Source: CAZYMF01 sp964648215
GTDB lineage: Bacteria; Desulfobacterota; Binatia; HRBIN30; JACQVA1
Length of the DNA: 38,693 nucleotides
Assembly (NCBI GenBank): GCA_964648215.1
Contig: CAZYMF010000023.1
Coordinates: 1-38,693, forward strand
Direction of reading: 5' to 3'
A program made the translations under genes and the position numbers. Shown in pieces: positions 7,795 through 14,971 of this stretch. The notes below the pieces were generated by a model that saw nothing but the letters and a program-made list of their open reading frames with translations, was not told the DNA's origin and searched no databases. The first letter of the stretch is position 1; every line of letters begins with the position of its first letter.

Positions 7795-9140
7795 GCCACC
7801 TGTCGGTCCGCCGCCGTCGCGGTCTGCTCCAGGGGCGTGGCGGGTAGCGAGAGGACGAATTCGCTGCCCCGGCCGGGTTCGCTCGAAACGCCGAGAGTGC
7901 CGTTGAGCATGTCGGTGTAGCGGCGCACCACCGCCAGCCCGATCCCCAGGCCTTCGTAGCGCCGCTGCAACGATCCGTCGACCTGGCGGAAGTCCTGAAA
8001 GATCGTCTCGATGTCCTCGGGGCGCATGCCGATACCGGTGTCGCGCACGCGGAAGCGTACCTCCGGCTCGCCCGGCGCGTGGGTGATCGACAGCCTGACG
8101 TTGCCGGTGTGGGTGAACTTCACCGCGTTGCTCAGGAGGTGGCCGAGAATGACCCGTAGCTTGTGCCCGTCAGTGACCAGGTGCGGCAGATCGGAGCTCA
8201 GCTCGGTGGCGACCCGGATGTGAGACGGCCGGGGCAAGTTGATCGCATCGGTCAGCTCCTCGGCCAGCTCATTGAGATCCACCGGCCCGATGAAGAACGG
8301 GGTCGTGCCGGCATCGGCCTTGGCCAGATCGAGAACGTTGGTCACCATCGCCAGCAGGCGGCGCGCGTTGTGCCGCATCCGGTCGACCAGCTCCTGCGCG
8401 CCGACATCGAGGCTGCCCCAGACCCCTTGGCTCAGGAGGTCGCCGTAGCCGAGGATGACGTGCAGCGGGCTCAGCAGCTCGTGCGACATGGTGGCGACGA
8501 ACTGCGTCTTGAGCCGACTGGCCTCCTCCGCCTGCTTGTACAGGGCCTCCATGGCCTCCGCCCTGGCGTTGGCCTCCTGCGTGCGAATCTCGACCAGTCG
8601 CTCCAACTGCCGCGCCACTTCCTGGTCGCGCGCGACGCGGTCGCGTTCCGAGCGGGCGCGGGTGCCGACGTGGCCGTAGAACAGCGCCAGGGTGAAGAAG
8701 AACGGGATCCGAATCAGCGACGGGGAGGTCCAGAACGATTCGCCGTGCGCCGAGAAGTAGCAGTCGACGATCCCGATCATCACCGCCCCCACCAGCGCGA
8801 TGGTCAGACTCTCGCCCACCGCGGCCAGCGTGAGCACGAAGAAGTAGAGCAGGAAGAACTGCTGGCCGATCTGTCCGGGAAGGGAGAGGCTGTAGGCGAT
8901 CCACAGGGTGTCGGCGACCAGGACCGGTACCTGGATCGCCCAGCCGAACAGGTATGCCTCGGGTACGGCGCCGAGCAGCAGGTTCGACACCAGCGCCCCG
9001 ATGATGAGGTACGGAACTGCGGAGTCGAGCTGGACCTGAGGGCCCTCGAACAGAATCAGGTACGCCGCCGCGATGATGAACGCATAGCGGAGCAGCAGGA
9101 ACGCACGCTTGCGAGTGAGAGGGTTGGCGTCTTCTGCCAC
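7791..9140 (-). CDS. Membrane sensor histidine kinase (first of a tandem pair)
   Basis: A 449-residue kinase with the same plan as its downstream neighbour: hydrophobic N-terminal half (about residues 12-155), coiled-coil linker, phosphoacceptor helix with MSHELLSPLHV (His220), and ATPase domain with N-box LLSNAVKFT, G1 DTGIGM and G2 GLGIGLAVV. The residue after the His-Glu-Leu is Leu where most kinases have Arg. Start is GTG 9140, with GAGG a few bases upstream. It lies in a two-gene operon without a response regulator; the single-domain receiver at 11710 is the nearest candidate partner, on the other strand. Confidence 0.88.
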   Translation of the reverse strand: MAEDANPLTRKRAFLLLRYAFIIAAAYLILFEGPQVQLDSAVPYLIIGALVSNLLLGAVPEAYLFGWAIQVPVLVADTLWIAYSLSLPGQIGQQFFLLYFFVLTLAAVGESLTIALVGAVMIGIVDCYFSAHGESFWTSPSLIRIPFFFTLALFYGHVGTRARSERDRVARDQEVARQLERLVEIRTQEANARAEAMEALYKQAEEASRLKTQFVATMSHELLSPLHVILGYGDLLSQGVWGSLDVGAQELVDRMRHNARRLLAMVTNVLDLAKADAGTTPFFIGPVDLNELAEELTDAINLPRPSHIRVATELSSDLPHLVTDGHKLRVILGHLLSNAVKFTHTGNVRLSITHAPGEPEVRFRVRDTGIGMRPEDIETIFQDFRQVDGSLQRRYEGLGIGLAVVRRYTDMLNGTLGVSSEPGRGSEFVLSLPATPLEQTATAADRQVA

Positions 9141-9422
9141 TGGCTGCCTCGGTGAGCTCGTTGTTAGGTCACCTCCTCGGGCAGCAAAGCAGATGCCACG
9201 GAGTCAGTAGCGGACAGTCGAACGTTCTGTGATTGGCTACAAGGGAAAGTGGCCACCGACTGTCATCCGGCGACAACCCGATAACGATTGCGGAACGGAC
9301 GGCTAGAATAAATCGCAGGGGTGCTGTGTTGCCGGTGTACCTTTTGGGTGTCGGCGGCCTACCTGCTCGGGCACGGCGATGGCGACGTTGCCTGTCGCCG
9401 GGGGGGAAGATATGGAACGCGG

Positions 9423-10895
9423 GTGCGGGCACGCTCACGGAGTTCGGGAAGCGCTTGGCTGCAGTACTCGGGGGCCGCGCTCCTGCTGGCGATCCTTTCC
9501 CTCGTCGTGCAGTTTTCCACCGCGCATCTGGGCTCCATCGACGGCTATTTCCACGCCCGCTACGCTGCTTTGATCCGGCAGGGCGGCCTGTCGGGCTTTC
9601 CGCCGGCTTTTCCCTGGCTGCCGCTGACCATCTTGTCGGCGGACCGCTACTACGACCACCACATGCTCTTTCATGTCCTGCTGGCTCCGTTCACCGCTCT
9701 CGGTGTGGTGCGCGGCGCCAAGTGGGCGAGTGCGGTGTTCGCTGCGCTGGCGCTGCTCTCGGTCTACGCGGCGTTGCGGCGGCGCGGGGTCAGGCGGGCA
9801 GCCTGGTGGTTGCTGGCGATGATGGCGCTGGCCCCGGACTTCCTCTACCGGATGGAGATGCCCCGGGTTCAGGCCGTTTCCCTGGTCATGTTGCTGGCGG
9901 CGATCGAGATTCTGCTCTCACGGCAATTCGTCTGGCTGCTGCCGCTGGCGGCGGTCTACACCTGGCTCTACGATGCCTTCCCCTTCCTCCTGTTGATCGC
10001 GGGGCTGGTGGTCGTTGCCATTGCTGTCCTCGAGCGGCGCCTGGAGTGGCGTGCGGTGATCTATCCCGCCCTGGGCATCGGCGTGGGGCTGCTGGTCAAT
10101 CCGTATTTCCCGAACAACGTCTGGTTCGTCGTTCACCACTATCTGGGCAAGGCCGAGATCGGCACCCAGATGCACCTGGGAACCGAGTGGTACCCGTATC
10201 CCCTGGCGCAGTGGTTGGGCTGGGCAGGGGCCGCGGCGACTCTGGCCGCCGCCGGCGTTGTCACCTTCCGTGCCCGGCGGCAGCTGGACGTGGCAACGCT
10301 GGCGTGGCTGCTGATCGCGGCGGTGTTCTTCGTCCTGGTGTGGCGATCGCGTCGCTTCATCGAGTACGCGGCGCCCTTTGTGGCCATGGCGCTGGCGACG
10401 GCGCTCGATGGCTGGGTCGAGGCGCGGTGGCGGCTCCTGGCGCCCTCCTGGCGCCGGCTGCTCGTGGCGGTGCTGCTCGTCGGGTTCGGGGTCAGCACGC
10501 TCTTCACCGCGCGGCAGCTGCGCCGCCGACCCAGCCCGGATCGCTATGCCGGCGGTGCCGCGTGGCTGGTCGGGCACACGCCGGCGGGAGCCATCGTGTT
10601 CACGCCCGACTGGGACGATTTTCCGCTGCTCTTCTTCCACGACCAGCACAATCGCTACGTGGTCGGTCTCGACCCGAGCTACCTGGCGCAGAGCGACCGG
10701 TCGCTGTACCTCCTCTACCAGCAGCTCGGAGCCGGAAAGGCGGTGCCGCCGTCGCATTTCCTGCCTCGCTTCCAGACGCGCGTCGTTCTCAGCGATCCCT
10801 CGCACGCCCAATTCATCGCGGCTCTCGGAGCGGACCCGGAGATGCAGCGGGTCTACGAGGATGCGGACTGCGTCATCTTCCAGCGGCGCGGTTGA
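9423..10895 (+). CDS. GT-C-fold polytopic membrane protein (STT3/AglB-like)
   Basis: A highly hydrophobic protein of about 490 residues with ten or more membrane helices. IDGYFHARYAALI early, DRYYDHHMLFH next and DWDDFPLLFF near the C-terminus recall the acidic, DHH and WD motifs of GT-C transferases that use polyprenyl-linked sugars, such as oligosaccharyltransferases. A glycosyltransferase role is therefore likely; the sugar and acceptor are unknown. The start is uncertain. GTG 9423 puts the first helix near the N-terminus; the frame stays open back to GTG 9321, but that N-terminus (LCCRCTFW) looks unnatural. An alternative ATG at 9412 is in another frame. A Yip1-family gene follows after 32 bases. 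Confidence 0.72.
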   Translation: MRARSRSSGSAWLQYSGAALLLAILSLVVQFSTAHLGSIDGYFHARYAALIRQGGLSGFPPAFPWLPLTILSADRYYDHHMLFHVLLAPFTALGVVRGAKWASAVFAALALLSVYAALRRRGVRRAAWWLLAMMALAPDFLYRMEMPRVQAVSLVMLLAAIEILLSRQFVWLLPLAAVYTWLYDAFPFLLLIAGLVVVAIAVLERRLEWRAVIYPALGIGVGLLVNPYFPNNVWFVVHHYLGKAEIGTQMHLGTEWYPYPLAQWLGWAGAAATLAAAGVVTFRARRQLDVATLAWLLIAAVFFVLVWRSRRFIEYAAPFVAMALATALDGWVEARWRLLAPSWRRLLVAVLLVGFGVSTLFTARQLRRRPSPDRYAGGAAWLVGHTPAGAIVFTPDWDDFPLLFFHDQHNRYVVGLDPSYLAQSDRSLYLLYQQLGAGKAVPPSHFLPRFQTRVVLSDPSHAQFIAALGADPEMQRVYEDADCVIFQRRG

Positions 10896-10927
10896 AGCCT
10901 CCGACCAGCGTCGCTAAAGGGAGCACG

Positions 10928-11467
10928 GTGGCCATCTCTCCCGGATCGCTCGACTTCAAGGTTCGCAACAAGGTGATGGAGCGGCTGATCCGCGCCCTCA
11001 TCCTTGACCGCACGCTCTACGAGGAGGTGGCCGCCGACTCGACGGCCTTCTCGCAGGCGATCGGCGTGGTGATGCTGGCCGGAATCGCCAACGGGATGGC
11101 GAGATTCCATCTCGGCGTGGTCGGCGCGGTCCTGGGCATCGTCGTCAGCGTCGTCGGCTGGCTCGTCTTCACGGCCATCATCCACCTCATCGGCGTTCGC
11201 ATCCTGCGCGGCGGTCCGACCCCGTTTCGCACGTTGGCGTGCTGTCTCGGCTTCGCCGACATCCCTGCCGTTCTGAGCCTGTTGAGCGTGCTGCCGACGG
11301 TCGGGTTCTTCATCCGGTTCGTCGTCGGGTTCTGGTTGTTGGCTACCGCCGTGGTTGCCACCCAGGCTGCGTTCTCCGTCTCGCGGTGGCGCGGCGCCTT
11401 CATCGCCGGGCTCGGCTTCCTGGTCTACCTCCTCATTGACGTGCTCGTTGGCCTGTGGGCGGGCTGA
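10928..11467 (+). CDS. Yip1-family inner-membrane protein
   Basis: A 179-residue protein with four or five membrane helices. The N-terminal RLIRALILDRTLYEEV followed by a helix that begins SQAIGVVMLAGIANG matches the Yip1/YIP1-domain pattern of bacterial proteins. Their function is largely unknown; some sit near envelope or polysaccharide genes. Start GTG 10928 is chosen because GGAG lies six bases upstream; ATG 10976 is an alternative. Its short distance from the GT-C gene suggests co-transcription. Confidence 0.72.
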   Translation: MAISPGSLDFKVRNKVMERLIRALILDRTLYEEVAADSTAFSQAIGVVMLAGIANGMARFHLGVVGAVLGIVVSVVGWLVFTAIIHLIGVRILRGGPTPFRTLACCLGFADIPAVLSLLSVLPTVGFFIRFVVGFWLLATAVVATQAAFSVSRWRGAFIAGLGFLVYLLIDVLVGLWAG

Positions 11468-11709
11468 GAGCGGCGGTGCCAGCCCGCTCGTTTTCGCGAC
11501 GCAGTAGCACCTGCTGGGCCACTTGCGGAGCACGTCCCGGTGTCCCTTCTGCTGCTTTGTGGCACCAGCGTCAGCAGGGCAGGCAGCCGTGCCAACATTT
11601 TGCGCGCGCGGGCTGCTATCCGTGCGGTGTCCCCTACATCGAGTCTTGCCCGCTTGACGCGGCACGAACGTTGTATGGTGGGTGACGCAGGCAGGTTTGA
11701 GGAGGCCTC

Positions 11710-12156
11710 ATGAGAGTAGCAGATTCCGGAACGGTGTTGGTGGTGGATGATGTGCCGGCGAACCTAGACATTACAGTGCTCTCCTTGGAACGAGAAGGAA
11801 TCCACTGCCGCACGGCCACCGGTGGCGTCGAATGCCTGGAGATGGTGGCGCGCGAGCCGATCGATTTGATTCTGCTCGACCTCGGCATGCCGGGGATGGA
11901 CGGTTGGGCGACACTGGAGGCGCTACGCGCCAATCCGGCGTCGCGGCCGATTCCCGTGGTGCTGTTCACTTGTCACGACAACCTCTCCAACCGCGAGCGG
12001 GCGATGGCCGAGGGCCTGGTGGACTTCCTTCCCCGGCCGGTGTCACGGGCGCGGCTGGTCGAGACCGTGAGAACTCACCTCGGCGCACGGGCCCGGGCGC
12101 GCGCGCTCGAGGCTCTCGACCGTCGTCTGCAGCGGGACGCTGCCGCTCGGCCGTAA
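11710..12156 (+). CDS. Stand-alone response-regulator receiver protein
   Basis: A 148-residue protein made of one receiver domain plus a basic C-terminal helix and no output domain. The acidic pocket Asp13/Asp14, phosphoacceptor Asp57 (LILLDLGMPGMDG) and switch Thr87 are present. The invariant Lys before the cis-Pro is Arg109 (FLPRPV), a conservative change at a residue that contacts the phosphoryl group. A strong GAGGAGG lies upstream. Single-domain receivers act by protein binding or in phosphorelays. The two orphan kinases at 6367-9140 are possible partners. The 240 bases upstream hold no gene that I can support. Confidence 0.87.
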   Translation: MRVADSGTVLVVDDVPANLDITVLSLEREGIHCRTATGGVECLEMVAREPIDLILLDLGMPGMDGWATLEALRANPASRPIPVVLFTCHDNLSNRERAMAEGLVDFLPRPVSRARLVETVRTHLGARARARALEALDRRLQRDAAARP

Positions 12157-12290
12157 GCCGTCTTCCGGCACGGAGCCCGGCATGCCGGACCCCGCGCCGT
12201 CGTTGTCCGCGCCGCGCAGCGGCGAGAGGAACTCTCCGCTGCGCGGGTACTCACTTGACGGCGCTCGGGAATCCCGGTTTCCTCCCCATC

Positions 12291-13067
12291 GTGTTTCCTC
12301 TCCAGCTGGCCGCGCTGTTGACGGTCGCATGCCTGGCGGCGTTGGCGCTCGTCGGGCGACTGCGCTTCTTGATCCTGGACTTCGCCGCGCTCTGGCGCCG
12401 GGCTGTCGCCGTTCTCATGCTCGCGGCCATCCTGATGCTGGTCGTGTTCTATCCCGTGGCCGGCGGCCCCAGCGCGGCCGAGAACCCCGCGTTGCCGCGT
12501 TTTCCCGCCCTGTTCTCGGCCCACATCCTCCTCGTCGGGTTCCTGGCCGGCTGGTGGCAGCTGCAGCGCCGCCCGTCGCCGCGGGCCTTCGTCGCGTTGG
12601 CGCTCGATCATGTAGCCGAGGACATGCGCTACGGGGTCTGGCTCGGTCTCGGCGGTTGGGGGATCACGATCGTCGTCACCATGCTGGCGGCGCTGATCAC
12701 CCCGGCGAGCGTCGTCCGACCACCGCAGGAGGTGCCGGCGCTGATCGCCTGGCTCGCCGGTCTGTCGCTGGCCCGCAAGCTGGTGGTCATCTTCGTGGCC
12801 ATGACGGTGGAGGAGCTCTTCTTTCGCGGCTTTTTGCAGCGGCGCATCGGGCTGGTCTGGTCGAGCCTGCTGTTCACCCTGGCCCACGCCGGCTACGGCC
12901 TGCCCTTCATGATGATCAGCGTTCTGACCATCTCGTTGCTCATCGGGTACGCGTTGCGACAGCGCCAGCGGCTGCTGCCGTGCATCGTTGCCCACGGCGT
13001 ATTCGACGGCATTCAGTTGCTGATCATCCTCCCCTGGGCCGTCCGCATGATGAGAGCCGCGGCCTGA
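12291..13067 (+). CDS. CPBP-family intramembrane metalloprotease
   Basis: A membrane protein of about 258 residues with seven or eight helices. The CPBP (Abi, CAAX-protease-like) motifs are complete: EELFFRGFLQRR with the EExxxR pattern (about residues 174-179), a His in TLAHAGYG and a His in VAHGVFDG. These bacterial relatives of Rce1 cleave membrane-embedded or prenylated-like substrates; targets here are unknown. Start is uncertain: GTG 12291 is used, and TTG 12255 in the same frame would add 12 residues. Neither has a ribosome-binding site. It lies downstream of the receiver gene, with about 130 bases between. Confidence 0.78.
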   Translation: MFPLQLAALLTVACLAALALVGRLRFLILDFAALWRRAVAVLMLAAILMLVVFYPVAGGPSAAENPALPRFPALFSAHILLVGFLAGWWQLQRRPSPRAFVALALDHVAEDMRYGVWLGLGGWGITIVVTMLAALITPASVVRPPQEVPALIAWLAGLSLARKLVVIFVAMTVEELFFRGFLQRRIGLVWSSLLFTLAHAGYGLPFMMISVLTISLLIGYALRQRQRLLPCIVAHGVFDGIQLLIILPWAVRMMRAAA

Positions 13068-13078
13068 ACGCGTGTCGT

Positions 13079-13444
13079 TCAGGAAATGACCTCGACATCT
13101 TCCGCAAAGAAGATGGGCGATCGGCTCAGGTCGATGAAGCGCCGCTCGTCCTCGAGCAGAGCGCGGCCGGCGGCCATGCCCTCGGCCGTCTGCATCCGCG
13201 TGAGCAACTCATCGGCGTCGAACCATAGCTCGGCGACGCCGTCATAGGCTTCCGGGGCGCCACGCCCGGCCTGGGCCGCTTGCGTCACCGGATGCTCTAC
13301 GGTGTGGGCCTGCACGTAGCGCCGGACACCGAGCCGCGCGGCGTTGGCGCGCACCAGGGGGGCGTGGGTTTCGCGCCAGTAGCGTTGAAACTCCTCGCGC
13401 GTCAGCTGGGGCAGCCGTCGCAGACAGAACACGAGATGGAGCAT
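13079..13444 (-). CDS. EthD-domain protein
   Basis: A 121-residue dimeric alpha/beta-barrel (ferredoxin-like) protein. The N-terminal LVFCLRRLPQLTREEFQRYW followed by ETHAPLV is the EthD pattern (F-x-x-Y-W-x-x-x-H-x-P). Family members bind small hydrophobic compounds or assist degradation of ethers and polyketides. GGAGGAGG lies upstream of the ATG. It converges on the CPBP gene with 11 bases between stops. No clear pathway neighbours, so the substrate is unknown. Confidence 0.8.
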   Translation of the reverse strand: MLHLVFCLRRLPQLTREEFQRYWRETHAPLVRANAARLGVRRYVQAHTVEHPVTQAAQAGRGAPEAYDGVAELWFDADELLTRMQTAEGMAAGRALLEDERRFIDLSRSPIFFAEDVEVIS

Positions 13445-13583
13445 GAGACCTCCTCCAGGAATGGGATCGCTTCAGCGTAGCACGAAACCCCGCCGAGGAC
13501 GGCGCGAAGTTGTCGACCCGCCCCATGGACAAGTACGGGCGATTCCTGCTACGCGATGGCCCCGAGTCGGATCGTCACGAAAG

Positions 13584-13934
13584 ATGGCACGTCCTCAGCC
13601 CGTCAAGGCACGCCCCGGTCGCAAGCACGGCGAGCTCGTTCTCACGCTGCCCCCCGGATGGGAGTTGCGCCTGCGCCGCGTGCTGCGGCAGCTGCACGCG
13701 GACACGTTGCCGGACCCGAGGGAGACGGGGCTCAGCCCGGCGCAGCGCGAGGCGCGTGTCCAGGCGCGCCGTCAGCAGATGCGCCGCGCGCTCTGTCAGT
13801 ATATCGGCGACGTGATCACCGCGGACATCGTCGGCAAAGAGGTCGCGCTGGCCACGCGGGGACGCCTCGGCGCGCGACGTGGCTCGCTGCGCGAGCAGGT
13901 GCAGGCGTTGATCCGCGAGGCTGCCGAAGGCTGA
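13584..13934 (+). CDS. Hypothetical protein
   Basis: A 116-residue basic protein that I do not recognise. It begins MARPQPVKARPGRKHGELV, followed by a helical part rich in Arg, Ala and Gln (REARVQARRQQMRRAL) and a C-terminal helix. It could bind nucleic acid because of its charge, but no known motif supports this. The frame is open further upstream to 13443, but ATG 13584 gives the most protein-like start. It converges on the epoxide hydrolase gene with 21 bases between stops. Confidence 0.5.
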   Translation: MARPQPVKARPGRKHGELVLTLPPGWELRLRRVLRQLHADTLPDPRETGLSPAQREARVQARRQQMRRALCQYIGDVITADIVGKEVALATRGRLGARRGSLREQVQALIREAAEG

Positions 13935-13955
13935 CCGGGGCGGCCGGCGTCGAGC

Positions 13956-14921
13956 TCAGGGCTCGAATTCGGCCAGAAAGTGCAGCAGGGCCGCGTTCAC
14001 CTCGGCGGGCTTCTCCTGCTGGGTCCAGTGTCCCGATCCCTCGATCAACACCGTGCGGCGTAGATTCGGCACCCAAGCCTGCATGCCGTCGGCCATCTCC
14101 GGGCGCAGCACCGGATCGAGCTCGGCGGTGATCATCAACGCCGGCTGCATTACCTTGGCGCCGTTGAGATAGGCCGTCAGCTCCCAGTTGCGGTCGAAGT
14201 TGCGGTACCAGTTGAGGCCGCCGCGAAAGCCGGTCCTGGCGAAGGTCTCGCCGAACACCTCGAAGTCGGCGTCGGCCAGAAAGGCGCCGTGCGGACCATC
14301 GGGAAGCCGGTCGAGCAGTCCCCCCCCGGCGGCACCGAGCACGTCTGACGGATTGTCGAGCAAGCGCGCCAGCGACTCGCGGTCGGGATCTTGAAAGAAG
14401 CCCCGCAGCGTGCGCCGCGGGTCGCGCTCGAGCTCGGCCTCGGCCCGACCCGGCTCCTGGAAGTAGAGGATGTAGTTGAAGCTGCCTTGGGACGCAGCCT
14501 GCATCATCGTCAGCGGGCGCATCGGCAGCCGGGGAAAGAAGGGCGTGTTGACGCCGACCACGCCCGCCACGCGGTGCGGTGCCAGCAGGGCCATCTGCCA
14601 CACCACCAGCCCCCCCCAGTCATGGCCGACGATCACCGCCTTGTCGATGCCGAGCGCGTCGAGCAGTCCCGTCAGATCACCGACGAGGTGGTGTACGGTG
14701 TAGTCGGACACGGCGGCCGGCGCGTCGGTTTCGCCGTAGCCGCGCTGGTCGGGGGCGATGGCACGGTACCCCGCCGCCGCGAGGGCCTGCATCTGATGGC
14801 GCCATGAGTACCACAACTCGGGAAAGCCGTGACACAGCAGGACCGGGAACCCCGTCCCGGCCTCGACCGCGTGCATGCGGATGCCGTTGCTCTCGAGGTG
14901 ATGGTGGGTGAACTCGCTCAC
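13956..14921 (-). CDS. Epoxide hydrolase (alpha/beta hydrolase)
   Basis: A 321-residue cytoplasmic hydrolase that adds water to epoxides. All family marks are visible: oxyanion motif HGFPELWYSW (about residue 31), nucleophile Asp101 in VGHDWGG, cap-domain tyrosines in YFQEPGRAE and NWYRNFDRNWE, the charge-relay Asp near 269 (AELDPVL), and catalytic His near 298 (GSGHWTQQEKP). Start GTG 14921 has AGGA about eight bases upstream and gives a natural N-terminus; the frame extends further upstream without a stop but overlaps the next gene's region. Role is probably detoxification or degradation of epoxides. Its upstream neighbour is a secreted protein on the same strand, 50 bases away. Confidence 0.9.
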   Translation of the reverse strand: MSEFTHHHLESNGIRMHAVEAGTGFPVLLCHGFPELWYSWRHQMQALAAAGYRAIAPDQRGYGETDAPAAVSDYTVHHLVGDLTGLLDALGIDKAVIVGHDWGGLVVWQMALLAPHRVAGVVGVNTPFFPRLPMRPLTMMQAASQGSFNYILYFQEPGRAEAELERDPRRTLRGFFQDPDRESLARLLDNPSDVLGAAGGGLLDRLPDGPHGAFLADADFEVFGETFARTGFRGGLNWYRNFDRNWELTAYLNGAKVMQPALMITAELDPVLRPEMADGMQAWVPNLRRTVLIEGSGHWTQQEKPAEVNAALLHFLAEFEP

Positions 14922-14971
14922 GGGTGTTTCCTGGCGCACCTCGAGATCGCAACACCTTCCCCGGCCGGGGG

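Noticed and set aside
9233..10927. Long upstream extension of the Yip1 frame
   Set aside because: It overlaps the hydrophobic GT-C gene in another frame and is low-complexity; the Yip1 start at GTG 10928 has a ribosome-binding site.
11654..11679. TTGACG followed by TATGGT before the receiver gene
   Set aside because: The spacer is only 14 bases, too short for a normal sigma70 promoter.
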